NCBI GenBank assembly: GCA_002375985.1
Contig: DFNH01000007.1
Location: 1-37,627 of the forward strand
Source: Firmicutes bacterium UBA3572
GTDB lineage: Bacteria; Bacillota; Desulfotomaculia; Desulfotomaculales; Desulforudaceae
Length of the DNA: 37,627 nt
Direction: 5' to 3'
Part shown: piece after piece, positions 23,833 to 31,101 of the stretch
Numbering within the stretch: the stretch's first letter is position 1
How the letters are laid out: every line of letters starts with the position of its first letter
The notes under the pieces: model-generated
What the model was told of the DNA's origin: nothing
Databases searched by the model: none
What the model saw: only the letters and a program-made list of their open reading frames with translations
Position numbers and translations under genes: made by a program

Positions 23833-24597
23833 TTGGGCAGGGTAATCGCCATCGCGAACCAAAAGGGCGGCGTGGCCAAAACCACCACGTGCGTCAACCT
23901 GGCGTCGGCCCTGGCTTTAAACGAAAAGCGGGTGCTGTTGATCGACATCGACCCGCAGGGGAATGCTACCAGCGGGCTTGGGGTAGACCGGGACGGCGTC
24001 AAACGGTGTGTTTACAACGCGCTGATTGACGGCGATTCCCTGCGGTCGTTGATTTACCCCTGCCGCGTTATCAAGGGGTTGGATATCGTACCTGCCTCCC
24101 TCAGGTTGGCGGCGGCCGAAATCGAAATGGTGGGCGTGCCGGACCGGGAACTGGTGTTGAAAAAGGCACTGCAGAAGGTACGGGACAATTATGACTACAT
24201 TTTTATCGACTGTCCGCCGTCCTTGGGTCTCTTGACGCTAAATGCCCTTGCCGCCGCCGATTCGGTGTTGATTCCCATTCAATGTGAGTATTACGCGCTC
24301 GAAGGGTTAGGGCATCTGATGGGCACCATCCAACGGGTGCAGCGGCGGTTGAATACCAAACTGACCATTGAAGGCGTACTACTGACCATGTTTGACGGGC
24401 GAACCAACCTTTCCATCCAGGTGGTGGAGGAAGTTAAAAAGTATTTTCGCCAAAAGGTGTACCGGACGATTATCCCCCGTAATATCCGGTTGAGCGAGGC
24501 GCCCAGTTTTGGCAAGCCGGTGGTGGTGTACGACCCGAAATGCCGTGGCGCCGAGGTGTATCGGGAACTGGCAAGGGAAGTGATGGCTAGTGGCTAA
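23833..24597 (+). CDS. parA: Chromosome-partitioning ATPase ParA (Soj)
   Basis: ParA/Soj is a Walker-type ATPase that moves origins with ParB and tunes DnaA. The 254-aa protein begins GRVIAIANQKGGVAKTTTCVNLA, a deviant Walker A in which the usual glycine of KGGVGKTT is alanine while both lysines are kept. It continues with LLIDIDPQGNATSGLG and the Walker B IFIDCPPSLGLLTLNAL. TTG at 23833 follows GGGGGGTC. Its end overlaps parB by 8 bp. Confidence 0.95.
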   Translation: MGRVIAIANQKGGVAKTTTCVNLASALALNEKRVLLIDIDPQGNATSGLGVDRDGVKRCVYNALIDGDSLRSLIYPCRVIKGLDIVPASLRLAAAEIEMVGVPDRELVLKKALQKVRDNYDYIFIDCPPSLGLLTLNALAAADSVLIPIQCEYYALEGLGHLMGTIQRVQRRLNTKLTIEGVLLTMFDGRTNLSIQVVEEVKKYFRQKVYRTIIPRNIRLSEAPSFGKPVVVYDPKCRGAEVYRELAREVMASG

Positions 24598-25474
24598 AAA
24601 GAGGGCTCTGGGCCGAGGGCTGGACGCGCTGTTCCCGGGCGGTGAAGTGGCCGCGGCCGGCGAAACCTTGCGCGAGATACCGGTGGACGAGATTCGCACC
24701 AACCCTCGCCAGACGCGCCAGGTGTTCGACGAGGCGAAATTGGCCGAATTGGCGGCTTCTATCGAGGAGGTTGGCCTGGTGCAGCCCATCGTGGTTCGCC
24801 AGGTCGGGGACGCTTATGAGTTGATCTCCGGGGAGCGGCGACTGCGGGCGTTTCAAGCGCTTGGCCGCCAGCGCATCCCGGCCCTGGTGCGGGAAATGGC
24901 CGAAGTCGAGGCGGCGGCGACCGTACTAATCGAGAATATCCAGCGCGAAAACCTGAGCCCCTTGGAAGAAGCCGAGGCCTACCGGAAGCTGCTTGAGGAA
25001 TTCCAACTGACTCAGGAAGAAGTGGCTCGGCGGGTGGGCAAGAGTCGGGTGCACGTGACCAATAGCCTGCGTCTCCTTACCCTTCCCCTCCCGGTACAAG
25101 AGATGGTGGGCTCCGGGGTGCTTAGCGCCGGGCACGCCCGGGCCTTGTTAGCGATTGGCGATCCGGCGCGGCAGGTCGAACTGGCCCAACAGGCGGTGGC
25201 GAGGGGACTTTCGGTGCGTGCTTTGGAGGCCGAAGTGCGCCGGAACCTGGAGTCGCAGACCGGACCCGCCCGGCCTGCGCCGAAGCGGCGGCGTCAGGAC
25301 AAGGAATTGGAACTGCTGATCCGCCAGCGGGCCGGCGTCTTCGGGGAGCGCCTTACCGTGCGGGGCAACTACCAAAAAGGCCGCCTGGAAATCCACTACC
25401 GGAACGAAAAGGAACTGCAGCAGGTGCTGGATTTGGTGGCTTTGTTCGGCAAGGCCGGGCCGCTGGATGAATGA
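24590..25474 (+). CDS. parB: Chromosome-partitioning protein ParB (Spo0J)
   Basis: ParB binds parS and spreads as a CTP-dependent clamp that loads SMC. The 294-aa protein has an N-terminal LGRGLDALFPG segment (the ParA-activating part), the CTP-binding core with ELISGERRLRAFQALG, the HTH region LTQEEVARRVGKSRVHVTNSLRLL, and a C-terminal dimerisation domain. GTG at 24590 overlaps parA. A parS-like site begins 4 bp after its stop codon. Confidence 0.96.
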   Translation: MAKKRALGRGLDALFPGGEVAAAGETLREIPVDEIRTNPRQTRQVFDEAKLAELAASIEEVGLVQPIVVRQVGDAYELISGERRLRAFQALGRQRIPALVREMAEVEAAATVLIENIQRENLSPLEEAEAYRKLLEEFQLTQEEVARRVGKSRVHVTNSLRLLTLPLPVQEMVGSGVLSAGHARALLAIGDPARQVELAQQAVARGLSVRALEAEVRRNLESQTGPARPAPKRRRQDKELELLIRQRAGVFGERLTVRGNYQKGRLEIHYRNEKELQQVLDLVALFGKAGPLDE

Positions 25475-25477
25475 AAA

Positions 25478-25493
25478 TGTTTCACGTAAAACC
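25478..25493. promoter_or_regulatory. parS-like ParB-binding site
   Basis: TGTTTCACGTAAAACC matches the Bacillus parS consensus TGTTTCACGTGAAACA at 14 of 16 positions. It lies directly after parB and upstream of the small gene at 25525. It is the only such site I found in the window. Confidence 0.85.
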
Positions 25494-25524
25494 TGACGGT
25501 GAAACAACCAAGGAGGTAAACGCC

Positions 25525-25845
25525 GTGGAGGCCTTCGACCGGGGATTACTCCTCGGAGTCCTGATTGGTGAAGGACATTTCGGCGGTGACGGACGGCAGC
25601 CGCACATTACGGTCCGGATGCATTCCAGGCACCGGGCACTTTTTGAATGGCTCTTGCGGACGGTTCCCGGATCGCGGGTTTACGGACCTTACCATCACGG
25701 CGGACGAGACTATTGCCAATGGATGGTCCGGGGTGCGGCTCTGCACGCACTGTTGCCGGTTCTGGACGCACTTCCCATGGCGGAGATCAGTCCCCCGACC
25801 TTTCTCCGTTACCAGAAGATGAAAGCGGACTACAAGCTTCCCTAA
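25525..25845 (+). CDS. Small stand-alone LAGLIDADG-like protein next to parS
   Basis: The GTG at 25525 has an excellent ribosome-binding site (AAGGAGGT), giving 106 aa. An in-frame ATG at 25471 would translate the parS site and is less likely. Residues 7-19 (GLLLGVLIGEGHF) resemble the LAGLIDADG helix of homing endonucleases (LxGLIxGEGxF), and the following PHITVRMHSRHRALFEWLL fits the fold after that helix. Only one such motif is present, so a homodimer would be needed for cleavage. No intron or intein is near. The 3' end overlaps the convergent larC by 59 bp. It may be a DNA-binding protein derived from a homing enzyme; this is inference. Confidence 0.7.
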   Translation: MEAFDRGLLLGVLIGEGHFGGDGRQPHITVRMHSRHRALFEWLLRTVPGSRVYGPYHHGGRDYCQWMVRGAALHALLPVLDALPMAEISPPTFLRYQKMKADYKLP

Positions 25846-27070
25846 CCGGCGGGTTGGGCCGGCGTTGACCCGCTGGGAACTCTCGGGGACATGCCGCGAT
25901 ACTTTCCGCCGCCGCCTTTTCGGCGGCGAAGGTTACGACGCGCACCGGCACCCCGTGACGCAACGCCAGCTCCCGGCAATCCTCGTACTCCGCTTTGAGC
26001 CGCACGACCACCCCGTCCAGGCGCGCTATTTTCACCCGCACCGGACCATAGGCCGTATCCACCCGCAGTATCTCCCGCGCTACGGTAACCCGGTCCTCGT
26101 GACGCACCCGCACCCCCAGTGTTCCCGTTTCTAGTATTATGTCCTTAACCAGGTCTCTCCATACGTGTTCCGGGGACAGCACGGTAAGTTTTATGCCCGG
26201 GCGCCCTTTTTTGGCCGTTAGCGGAGTGAGGTAGGCGTCCAAAGCGCCTCTGGCCCGGAGTCGTTCCAGGTAGAAGGGGTAATGTTCAGGGTTCACGTCG
26301 TCCAGTACCGTTTCGAGGACCGTTACCTTTTCCCGGATGGCGGCCGTGGTAGAACTCACCTCGCCGATAATGGCGCGTAAAAGGTTCGGGAAAGGGAAAA
26401 CGGCGGAGCCCACGCCGTAGCCGATTCGGTCGATACGCATGTCCGGGATTGGTCCGGCGGCCTCGGCCAGAGTCGCAACCAGGGCGGCGCCTGTGGGGGT
26501 GACCAATTCGCCGTCTACCGGGGCCGGAGCCGTCGGCAGACCGCGCAAAAGTTCCAAAACGGCGGGAGCCGGCACCGGCAACAGGCCGTGCGCGCAGCGC
26601 ACAAAACCGCGTCCCAGGGGCAGCGGGGAAACCTGGATTCGCTCTATGCCCAGCAGGTGCAGGGCGGCGACGCTCCCGACGATCTCAATGATCGCATCTA
26701 CCGCGCCGACTTCATGGAAGTGTATTTGGGCCGGGGAGGTACCGTGCACCCGGGCTTCGGCCGCAGCCAGACGCCGGAATACGCGGGCCGCCGTCTGCGC
26801 CACCCACTCCGGCAAATCCCCTGTAGCCAGAATGCGTTCGATGTCCGCGAGGCGGCGGTGCGGCTGGCCGCCGGCAGGCACCCGCACCCCGGCTTGGACG
26901 CCCCGGAACCCGTTTTTCTTGTCCTCTCGGATCTCCAGCTGCCATCCGTTCAGGGGGAGACGGGCGAGCAATTTCCGGAGCCGTTCCGGGTCCGCACCGG
27001 CGTCAATCAGAGACCCGAGGGCCATATCCCCGCTAATGCCGGCAAAGCAGTCCCAGTACAAAGTGCGCAT
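25787..27070 (-). CDS. larC: Nickel-pincer cofactor biosynthesis protein LarC
   Basis: LarC is the CTP-dependent enzyme that inserts nickel into the pincer nucleotide made by LarB and LarE; the cofactor serves lactate racemase LarA and related enzymes. The 427-aa protein begins LYWDCFAGISGDMALGSLIDAG and has IHFHEVGAVDAIIEIVGS, ELVTPTGAAL and LETVLDDVNPEHYPFYLERL. Both halves are in one frame, unlike the frameshifted larC1/larC2 of Lactobacillus plantarum. The last 30 or so residues (after CPREFPAGQ) look non-conserved and overlap the convergent gene at 25525-25845. It starts directly after the larB stop. Confidence 0.93.
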   Translation of the reverse strand: MRTLYWDCFAGISGDMALGSLIDAGADPERLRKLLARLPLNGWQLEIREDKKNGFRGVQAGVRVPAGGQPHRRLADIERILATGDLPEWVAQTAARVFRRLAAAEARVHGTSPAQIHFHEVGAVDAIIEIVGSVAALHLLGIERIQVSPLPLGRGFVRCAHGLLPVPAPAVLELLRGLPTAPAPVDGELVTPTGAALVATLAEAAGPIPDMRIDRIGYGVGSAVFPFPNLLRAIIGEVSSTTAAIREKVTVLETVLDDVNPEHYPFYLERLRARGALDAYLTPLTAKKGRPGIKLTVLSPEHVWRDLVKDIILETGTLGVRVRHEDRVTVAREILRVDTAYGPVRVKIARLDGVVVRLKAEYEDCRELALRHGVPVRVVTFAAEKAAAESIAACPREFPAGQRRPNPPVREACSPLSSSGNGERSGD

Positions 27071-27832
27071 CTACTTCTCCTCCCCCGCCTGGATGATGGC
27101 ACTGGCCAGGGCGGCGGCGCCGTACCCGTTGTCAATGTTCACCACGCCGACCCCCGGTGCGCAGCTGTTTAACATAGCTAAAAGCGCCGCCAGCCCGTGG
27201 AAGCTGGCCCCGTAGCCCACGCTGGTCGGAACGGCGATCACCGGCCGGGGGGTCAAACCGGCCACAACCGAGGGGAGCGCCCCTTCCATCCCGGCGACGA
27301 CGATGATCACCCGGCATTTCTCCAAGAGGTCCCGGTGCGCCAGCAGCCGGTGAACACCGGCAACCCCGACGTCGGGCACCGTAAGCACCGGGTGCCCCAT
27401 GACCCGGACCGAAACGGCAGCCTCCTCCACCACCGGCAAATCGGCCGTACCGGCGCCGAGTACCAGCACCTCGGGACCGGTGGCCGGGCGGGGGGCGTTA
27501 ATGGTAATGCATCGGGCCGTAGGATGATAGCGCGCCCTCGGGGCCACCCGGTGCACGGCCGTGAAGGTTTCCCGGTTCGCCCGGGTGGCCAGGACGGGCT
27601 GCCCGCTTTGCTTCAGGCTAAAAAAAATACGTGCTACCTGTGCCGGGGTTTTACCCTGACAAAAAATGACCTCGGGGAAACCCTTGCGCAGGGTGCGGTG
27701 ATGGTCTACGCGGGCGAAACCGAGATCCTCGTAGGGTAGGTGCCGGAGACTCTCCAGCGCCGTCTCCACGTCCAAGCGGCCGGCGGCCACCTGCCGGAGC
27801 AGGTTGGTCAGTTTCTCCTTGTTCACGGTCAT
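27071..27832 (-). CDS. larB: Nickel-pincer cofactor biosynthesis protein LarB
   Basis: LarB carboxylates nicotinic acid adenine dinucleotide and hydrolyses the product to the mononucleotide, the first step to the pincer cofactor. The 253-aa protein shows FCQGKTPAQV, the PurE-like core (GAGTADLPVVEEAAVSVRVMGH, VVAGMEGALPSVVAGLTPRPVIAVPTSVGYGASFHGLAAL) and a normal C-terminus. The ATG at 27832 is very close to its GGGAG; the GTG at 27826 has better spacing. It is the middle gene of larE-larB-larC. Confidence 0.94.
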   Translation of the reverse strand: MTVNKEKLTNLLRQVAAGRLDVETALESLRHLPYEDLGFARVDHHRTLRKGFPEVIFCQGKTPAQVARIFFSLKQSGQPVLATRANRETFTAVHRVAPRARYHPTARCITINAPRPATGPEVLVLGAGTADLPVVEEAAVSVRVMGHPVLTVPDVGVAGVHRLLAHRDLLEKCRVIIVVAGMEGALPSVVAGLTPRPVIAVPTSVGYGASFHGLAALLAMLNSCAPGVGVVNIDNGYGAAALASAIIQAGEEK

Positions 27833-27894
27833 TCGCTCCCACTATAATATTAATTATTAAAATAAAATAATGAGGGCAGCCGGACAAGCGATGT
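27833..27894 (-). other. AT-rich larE-larB spacer
   Basis: The 62-bp gap contains about 33 bases that are almost pure A/T (27844-27873) in an otherwise GC-rich area. Read on the minus strand, several TATTAT/TAATAT-like -10 hexamers are possible, so a secondary promoter for larBC is conceivable. Confidence 0.3.
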
Positions 27895-28698
27895 TTACCG
27901 CGGTTCAACGTCAAAACATCCGAAACGATAGCCGGCTAGATCGGCGGTGACAAAACGGAAACCAAGCTGGCGGAGCTTTTCCAGGACCAGTTCACGATGG
28001 GGCGCAGTAATCAGCCGGGGCAGTAGGGCCGGGTCCACCTCGATCCGGGCCAGCGCTCCGTGGTGACGCACCCGCACCGTCGTGTAGCCGAGCCCGCGCA
28101 GGAATTCCTCCCCGCGGCGTACTTGTTCAAGACGCCGACGGGTCAGGGGTTCACCGTAGGGGATGCGGGTGGCCAGGCAACTTTCGGACGGGCGGTTCCA
28201 AAAATCCAGCCCAAGATTCTTGGCCAGGTTGCGGACCTGCTCTTTCGTCAGTCCCGCCGCACGCAGGGGACTAACTACGCCGGCTTCGGCGGCGGCACGC
28301 AGTCCGGGGCGGTACTGCTGCGCATCCTCGGCATTCGTACCGTCGAGAATTACGCGGAAGCCTTCTGCCGCGGCCAAGGTCCTTAACGCGGCGAACAACA
28401 TAGATTTGCACCGGTAACAGCGGTCCGGGGGGTTGGCTGCAAAAAGCGGGTCCGCCAGTTGGTCCATTGGCAGTTCGCGGTGGCGTACTCCGAGTGAGGC
28501 GGCCAAGCGCCGTGCGTACGCCAGATCAGCGGGCGGGTAAATATGCCCCGTGGCGGTGACCGCCAGCAGGTTATGCTTCAATTCGGTACGGGCCAGTTGC
28601 AACACAACGGCCGAATCCACGCCGCCCGACAGGGCCACCACCGCCCCCGGGAGTGTTCGGATGAAGGTGCGAACCGTATGTTCGTCAGCCCTAACCAT
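27895..28698 (-). CDS. larE: ATP-dependent sacrificial sulfur transferase LarE
   Basis: LarE adds sulfur to the carboxylated pyridinium to form the pincer thioacids. The 267-aa protein has the PP-loop SGGVDS (24-29) for AMP activation and the conserved SESCLATRIP with Cys174, equivalent to the sacrificial cysteine in Lactobacillus LarE. It also has a CxxC pair (Cys94, Cys97 in PDRCYRCKS). Three cysteines of this kind occur in LarE forms that carry a [4Fe-4S] cluster and can work catalytically, so this one may not destroy itself; that is an inference. ATG at 28698 follows AGGAGGT. Confidence 0.93.
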   Translation of the reverse strand: MVRADEHTVRTFIRTLPGAVVALSGGVDSAVVLQLARTELKHNLLAVTATGHIYPPADLAYARRLAASLGVRHRELPMDQLADPLFAANPPDRCYRCKSMLFAALRTLAAAEGFRVILDGTNAEDAQQYRPGLRAAAEAGVVSPLRAAGLTKEQVRNLAKNLGLDFWNRPSESCLATRIPYGEPLTRRRLEQVRRGEEFLRGLGYTTVRVRHHGALARIEVDPALLPRLITAPHRELVLEKLRQLGFRFVTADLAGYRFGCFDVEPR

Positions 28699-28716
28699 GG
28701 ACGACCTCCTGGTTGC

Positions 28717-28746
28717 AGTTTAGAGCAGGCCGGCATGCCGTGTCAA
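28717..28746 (-). promoter_or_regulatory. Promoter of larE-larB-larC
   Basis: A perfect TTGACA (28746-28741), an 18-bp spacer and TAAACT (28722-28717) lie 19 bp before the larE start. CGGCATGCCG inside the spacer is a palindrome and might bind a regulator. Confidence 0.6.
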
Positions 28747-28854
28747 CCGCGCCAGATTTTGCCCGGTGGTGACCGAAGGCGGTAGCAACCGCCGGAGCCG
28801 GCAGATGGAAGGAGTGAGGGGACCATTTTCCCCGCTAACACGCAGGAGATCCTA

Positions 28855-29349
28855 ATGGGTATTATCGGGGTGCTGGTGCTCGTAAATCTGGGCCAGTTCA
28901 TTCTTTGGCGCCGCATCAGTGCCCGGGTGCGCCGGTTGACCCGTTTACTACGGGTCACCGACCGCGGGAGTCTGGATGAATTCATCAAGGCTTCCCAGGC
29001 CGAGATGGAAGACCTCCGGCGCCAACTGGACGACCTTACCACTTGGAGGAGCAAGACCGACGCTGTCCTGGCCCGGTGCCTGCGCACGCCGGCAATGGTT
29101 CGTTATCAGGCCCTGGACGGGGTCGGCGGCGACCAGAGCTTTTCGTGCGCTCTCCTGGACGGCAAGGGCGACGGGGTGGTGCTCACCGGCATTTATACCC
29201 GTAACAGTTCCTACGCGTACGGCAAGCCGGTGCAGGGCGGACACTCTACATACGCCTTGAGCGCCGAAGAACAGAAAGCCGTGGACCGGGTTTTGGGCGC
29301 TCCGGAGATCGCCCCCGTAAGGCCCGAGAACCCAATACTAAGGATGTGA
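28855..29349 (+). CDS. DUF4446 family protein
   Basis: The 164-aa protein has one N-terminal membrane anchor (MGIIGVLVLVNLGQFILW), a coiled-coil stretch (about residues 40-70), then the family's conserved part: VRYQALDGVGGDQSFSCALLDGKGDGVVLTGIYTRN and a late STYALSAEEQKAVDR. DUF4446 proteins are found in Firmicutes, often near parAB; their function is unknown. The ATG at 28855 follows AGGAGA. The stop is directly followed by the next gene's ATG. Confidence 0.85.
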   Translation: MGIIGVLVLVNLGQFILWRRISARVRRLTRLLRVTDRGSLDEFIKASQAEMEDLRRQLDDLTTWRSKTDAVLARCLRTPAMVRYQALDGVGGDQSFSCALLDGKGDGVVLTGIYTRNSSYAYGKPVQGGHSTYALSAEEQKAVDRVLGAPEIAPVRPENPILRM

Positions 29350-30042
29350 ATGTTCATCAACAAATATGAACGAAACCAAAAACGGTGTCTGGGGGTGGGT
29401 TCCTTGTTGTTCAAAGACCGCGTCGACGCCGGCCGCCGCTTGGCGGAACGCTTGGCAGGCGAAGCTCTGCCCGATGCCCTGGTGCTCGGCATTCCACGGG
29501 GCGGGGTGGTGGTGGCCGCCGAAGTAGCCCGGGCGCTAGACCTGCCGCTGGATATCATCGTGCCCCGGAAAATCGGCGCGCCTGCCAATCCCGAGTTGGC
29601 CGTTGGTGCCGTGGCCCAAGATGGCACGGTGATCTACAACACCGCGTTGCTCCGGAGGCTACACCTGGATGAGGCCGACCTTGCGGAACAAGTCCAGGCT
29701 GAAATCCGCGAAATCGAGCGACGCATGGCCCTGTATCGCGGCTCCCGGGTGCCGCCGAAACTCGGTGGCCGGACCGTGATCTTGGTGGACGACGGCGTTG
29801 CCACCGGCTACACGGTGCTGGCCGCGCTACGTTCCCTGCGGCGGGCCGGAGCCAAAAAGATTATCCTGGCGGTGCCGGTGGCGCCGCCGGAAACCCTGGC
29901 GCGGCTCAAACCGGAGGTGGACCACATCGTCTGCCTGGCCAGCCCGCACGACTTTTGGGCGGTGGGCCAGTTCTACCAGGACTTTCGCCAAAACAGTAAC
30001 CAGGATGTAATCGCCTTGCTTCGGCCCGGGGCCGATGCATAA
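29350..30042 (+). CDS. Type I phosphoribosyltransferase-fold protein
   Basis: The 230-aa protein has the PRPP-binding loop RTVILVDDGVATGYTVLAAL (about 139-158) and an N-terminal ALVLGIPRGGVVVAAEVARALDLPLDIIVPRKIGAPANPELAVGAVA, typical of a broad PRTase group of unassigned substrate. ATG at 29350 follows AAGGATGTGA. An internal TTG at 29404 just before SLLFKDRVDAGRRLAERL is a possible start, since family members begin near there. The real nucleobase or other substrate cannot be told. Confidence 0.85.
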   Translation: MFINKYERNQKRCLGVGSLLFKDRVDAGRRLAERLAGEALPDALVLGIPRGGVVVAAEVARALDLPLDIIVPRKIGAPANPELAVGAVAQDGTVIYNTALLRRLHLDEADLAEQVQAEIREIERRMALYRGSRVPPKLGGRTVILVDDGVATGYTVLAALRSLRRAGAKKIILAVPVAPPETLARLKPEVDHIVCLASPHDFWAVGQFYQDFRQNSNQDVIALLRPGADA

Positions 30043-30101
30043 AACCCCGCGCAGGCCACATAATAAGACGGACAGGGCGATAGGCAACGGAGGTGAATCC
30101 G

Positions 30102-30344
30102 GTGAAAAAAGTGGCTATGGCCGAGGGTTTAAGCGGACTTGACCGCTTCTTCCGTGAACGGGGCTATCAGGTGCTGCCTCCCGACGAGGCGGACAACGCG
30201 GTGGCCCTGGTAGTTTCCGGCGCGACGCTAGATTTTACGGGCGTGCAAGAAAGGGCCTTGAAGGTGCCGGTGGTAAACGCGGAGGGTCAGACGCCGGAAC
30301 AGATCTTTCAACAGGTCGAAAGAGCTTCCAGGATCGCAAAATAA
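30102..30344 (+). CDS. YkuS/UPF0180 family protein
   Basis: The 80-aa protein fits the UPF0180 pattern: basic start KKVAMAEGLSGLDRFFRERGY, central AVALVVSGATLDFTGVQ, and VPVVNAEGQTPEQIFQQVER. The family is of unknown function and common in spore formers. I chose GTG 30102 because GGAGGT lies 7-8 bp before it; an upstream GTG at 30093 sits inside that site. Confidence 0.85.
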   Translation: MKKVAMAEGLSGLDRFFRERGYQVLPPDEADNAVALVVSGATLDFTGVQERALKVPVVNAEGQTPEQIFQQVERASRIAK

Positions 30345-30367
30345 CCCAGGCTTATACAGCCTGGGTT
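30343..30367. terminator. Bidirectional hairpin between ykuS-like gene and yyaC
   Basis: AACCCAGGC (30343-30351) and GCCTGGGTT (30359-30367) form a perfect 9-bp stem with loop TTATACA between convergent genes. The yyaC stop codon lies in the loop. On the minus strand it is followed by ATTTTG. Confidence 0.7.
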
Positions 30368-30981
30368 CTACTCACTCTGGCCTCGGGCGCCGTTTCCAGC
30401 GCCACTGGAGGGCTGTACTCCTGTAAAAACAGCTTCAGCCCGGCAACAATTACGTCGGCCAGGCGCATCACCACATTCAACCGGGTGTTTTGCAGAATGG
30501 TAAACTCCATAAAGCCGCTGACGTTGACCACGCCGGTAATGTGTATATCCCCTACCGCCGGCAGGTCTTTCTTCACGCCGGCCCCCGGTTTCAGTGCTCC
30601 TTCGCAAATATTGATGCAGCCGATGTTTTCGGCGCGGCCCAGACAGGCATCAACCGCGATAATAAAGGCGTTCTCGTATTCACGCCGAATTGAATGCAGC
30701 GTTTCCTGCAAGTTGGTGGCGTGTACCGGCCGGTCCAACGTACCGTAAACCTTAAACACATCCTGAGCCAGCTCCTGTACCCGGGAACCGATTAACGGTC
30801 CCAAGCTGTCACCGGTGGAACGGTCCGAGCCGATGCACACCAGTAGCACCGGGCGGTCTGGAGGCACGTGCTGCAGATGGCGCTTCAGGCACCTGGCGAA
30901 AAGATGCGGGGCTTGAGCCTCATCTATATGAATCCGCGTGTAGGCGGAGCGGGTTTCCAGCCGGTCCAGAAAAGACTCCAT
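30352..30981 (-). CDS. yyaC: YyaC family spore protease-related protein
   Basis: The 209-aa protein belongs to the YyaC/DUF1256 family related to the germination protease GPR. It has VLLVCIGSDRSTGDSLGPLIG (about residues 45-65), YGTLDRPVHATNL, IIAVDACLGRAENIG and the C-terminal ITGVVNVSGFMEFTILQNTRLNVVMRLADVI. The family is restricted to spore formers. I chose ATG 30981, seven bases after GGGAGGA; the TTG at 30987 is too close to that site. It points to a sporulating organism. Confidence 0.9.
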   Translation of the reverse strand: MESFLDRLETRSAYTRIHIDEAQAPHLFARCLKRHLQHVPPDRPVLLVCIGSDRSTGDSLGPLIGSRVQELAQDVFKVYGTLDRPVHATNLQETLHSIRREYENAFIIAVDACLGRAENIGCINICEGALKPGAGVKKDLPAVGDIHITGVVNVSGFMEFTILQNTRLNVVMRLADVIVAGLKLFLQEYSPPVALETAPEARVSRTQAV

Positions 30982-31101
30982 TGGCAATTCCTCCCTTGGC
31001 GTGCATAATTAGTAATATTTATTGCCCCGCAGACACCTGCTTATACCGAAACCGGGCAAAAACCCACACGGCCAACATAAAGATTATTTGAGGTGGGTAC
31101 A

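Noticed and set aside
25471..25524. Start of the LAGLIDADG-like gene at ATG 25471
   Set aside because: That start overlaps the parB stop and would translate the parS site; GTG 25525 has a far better ribosome-binding site.
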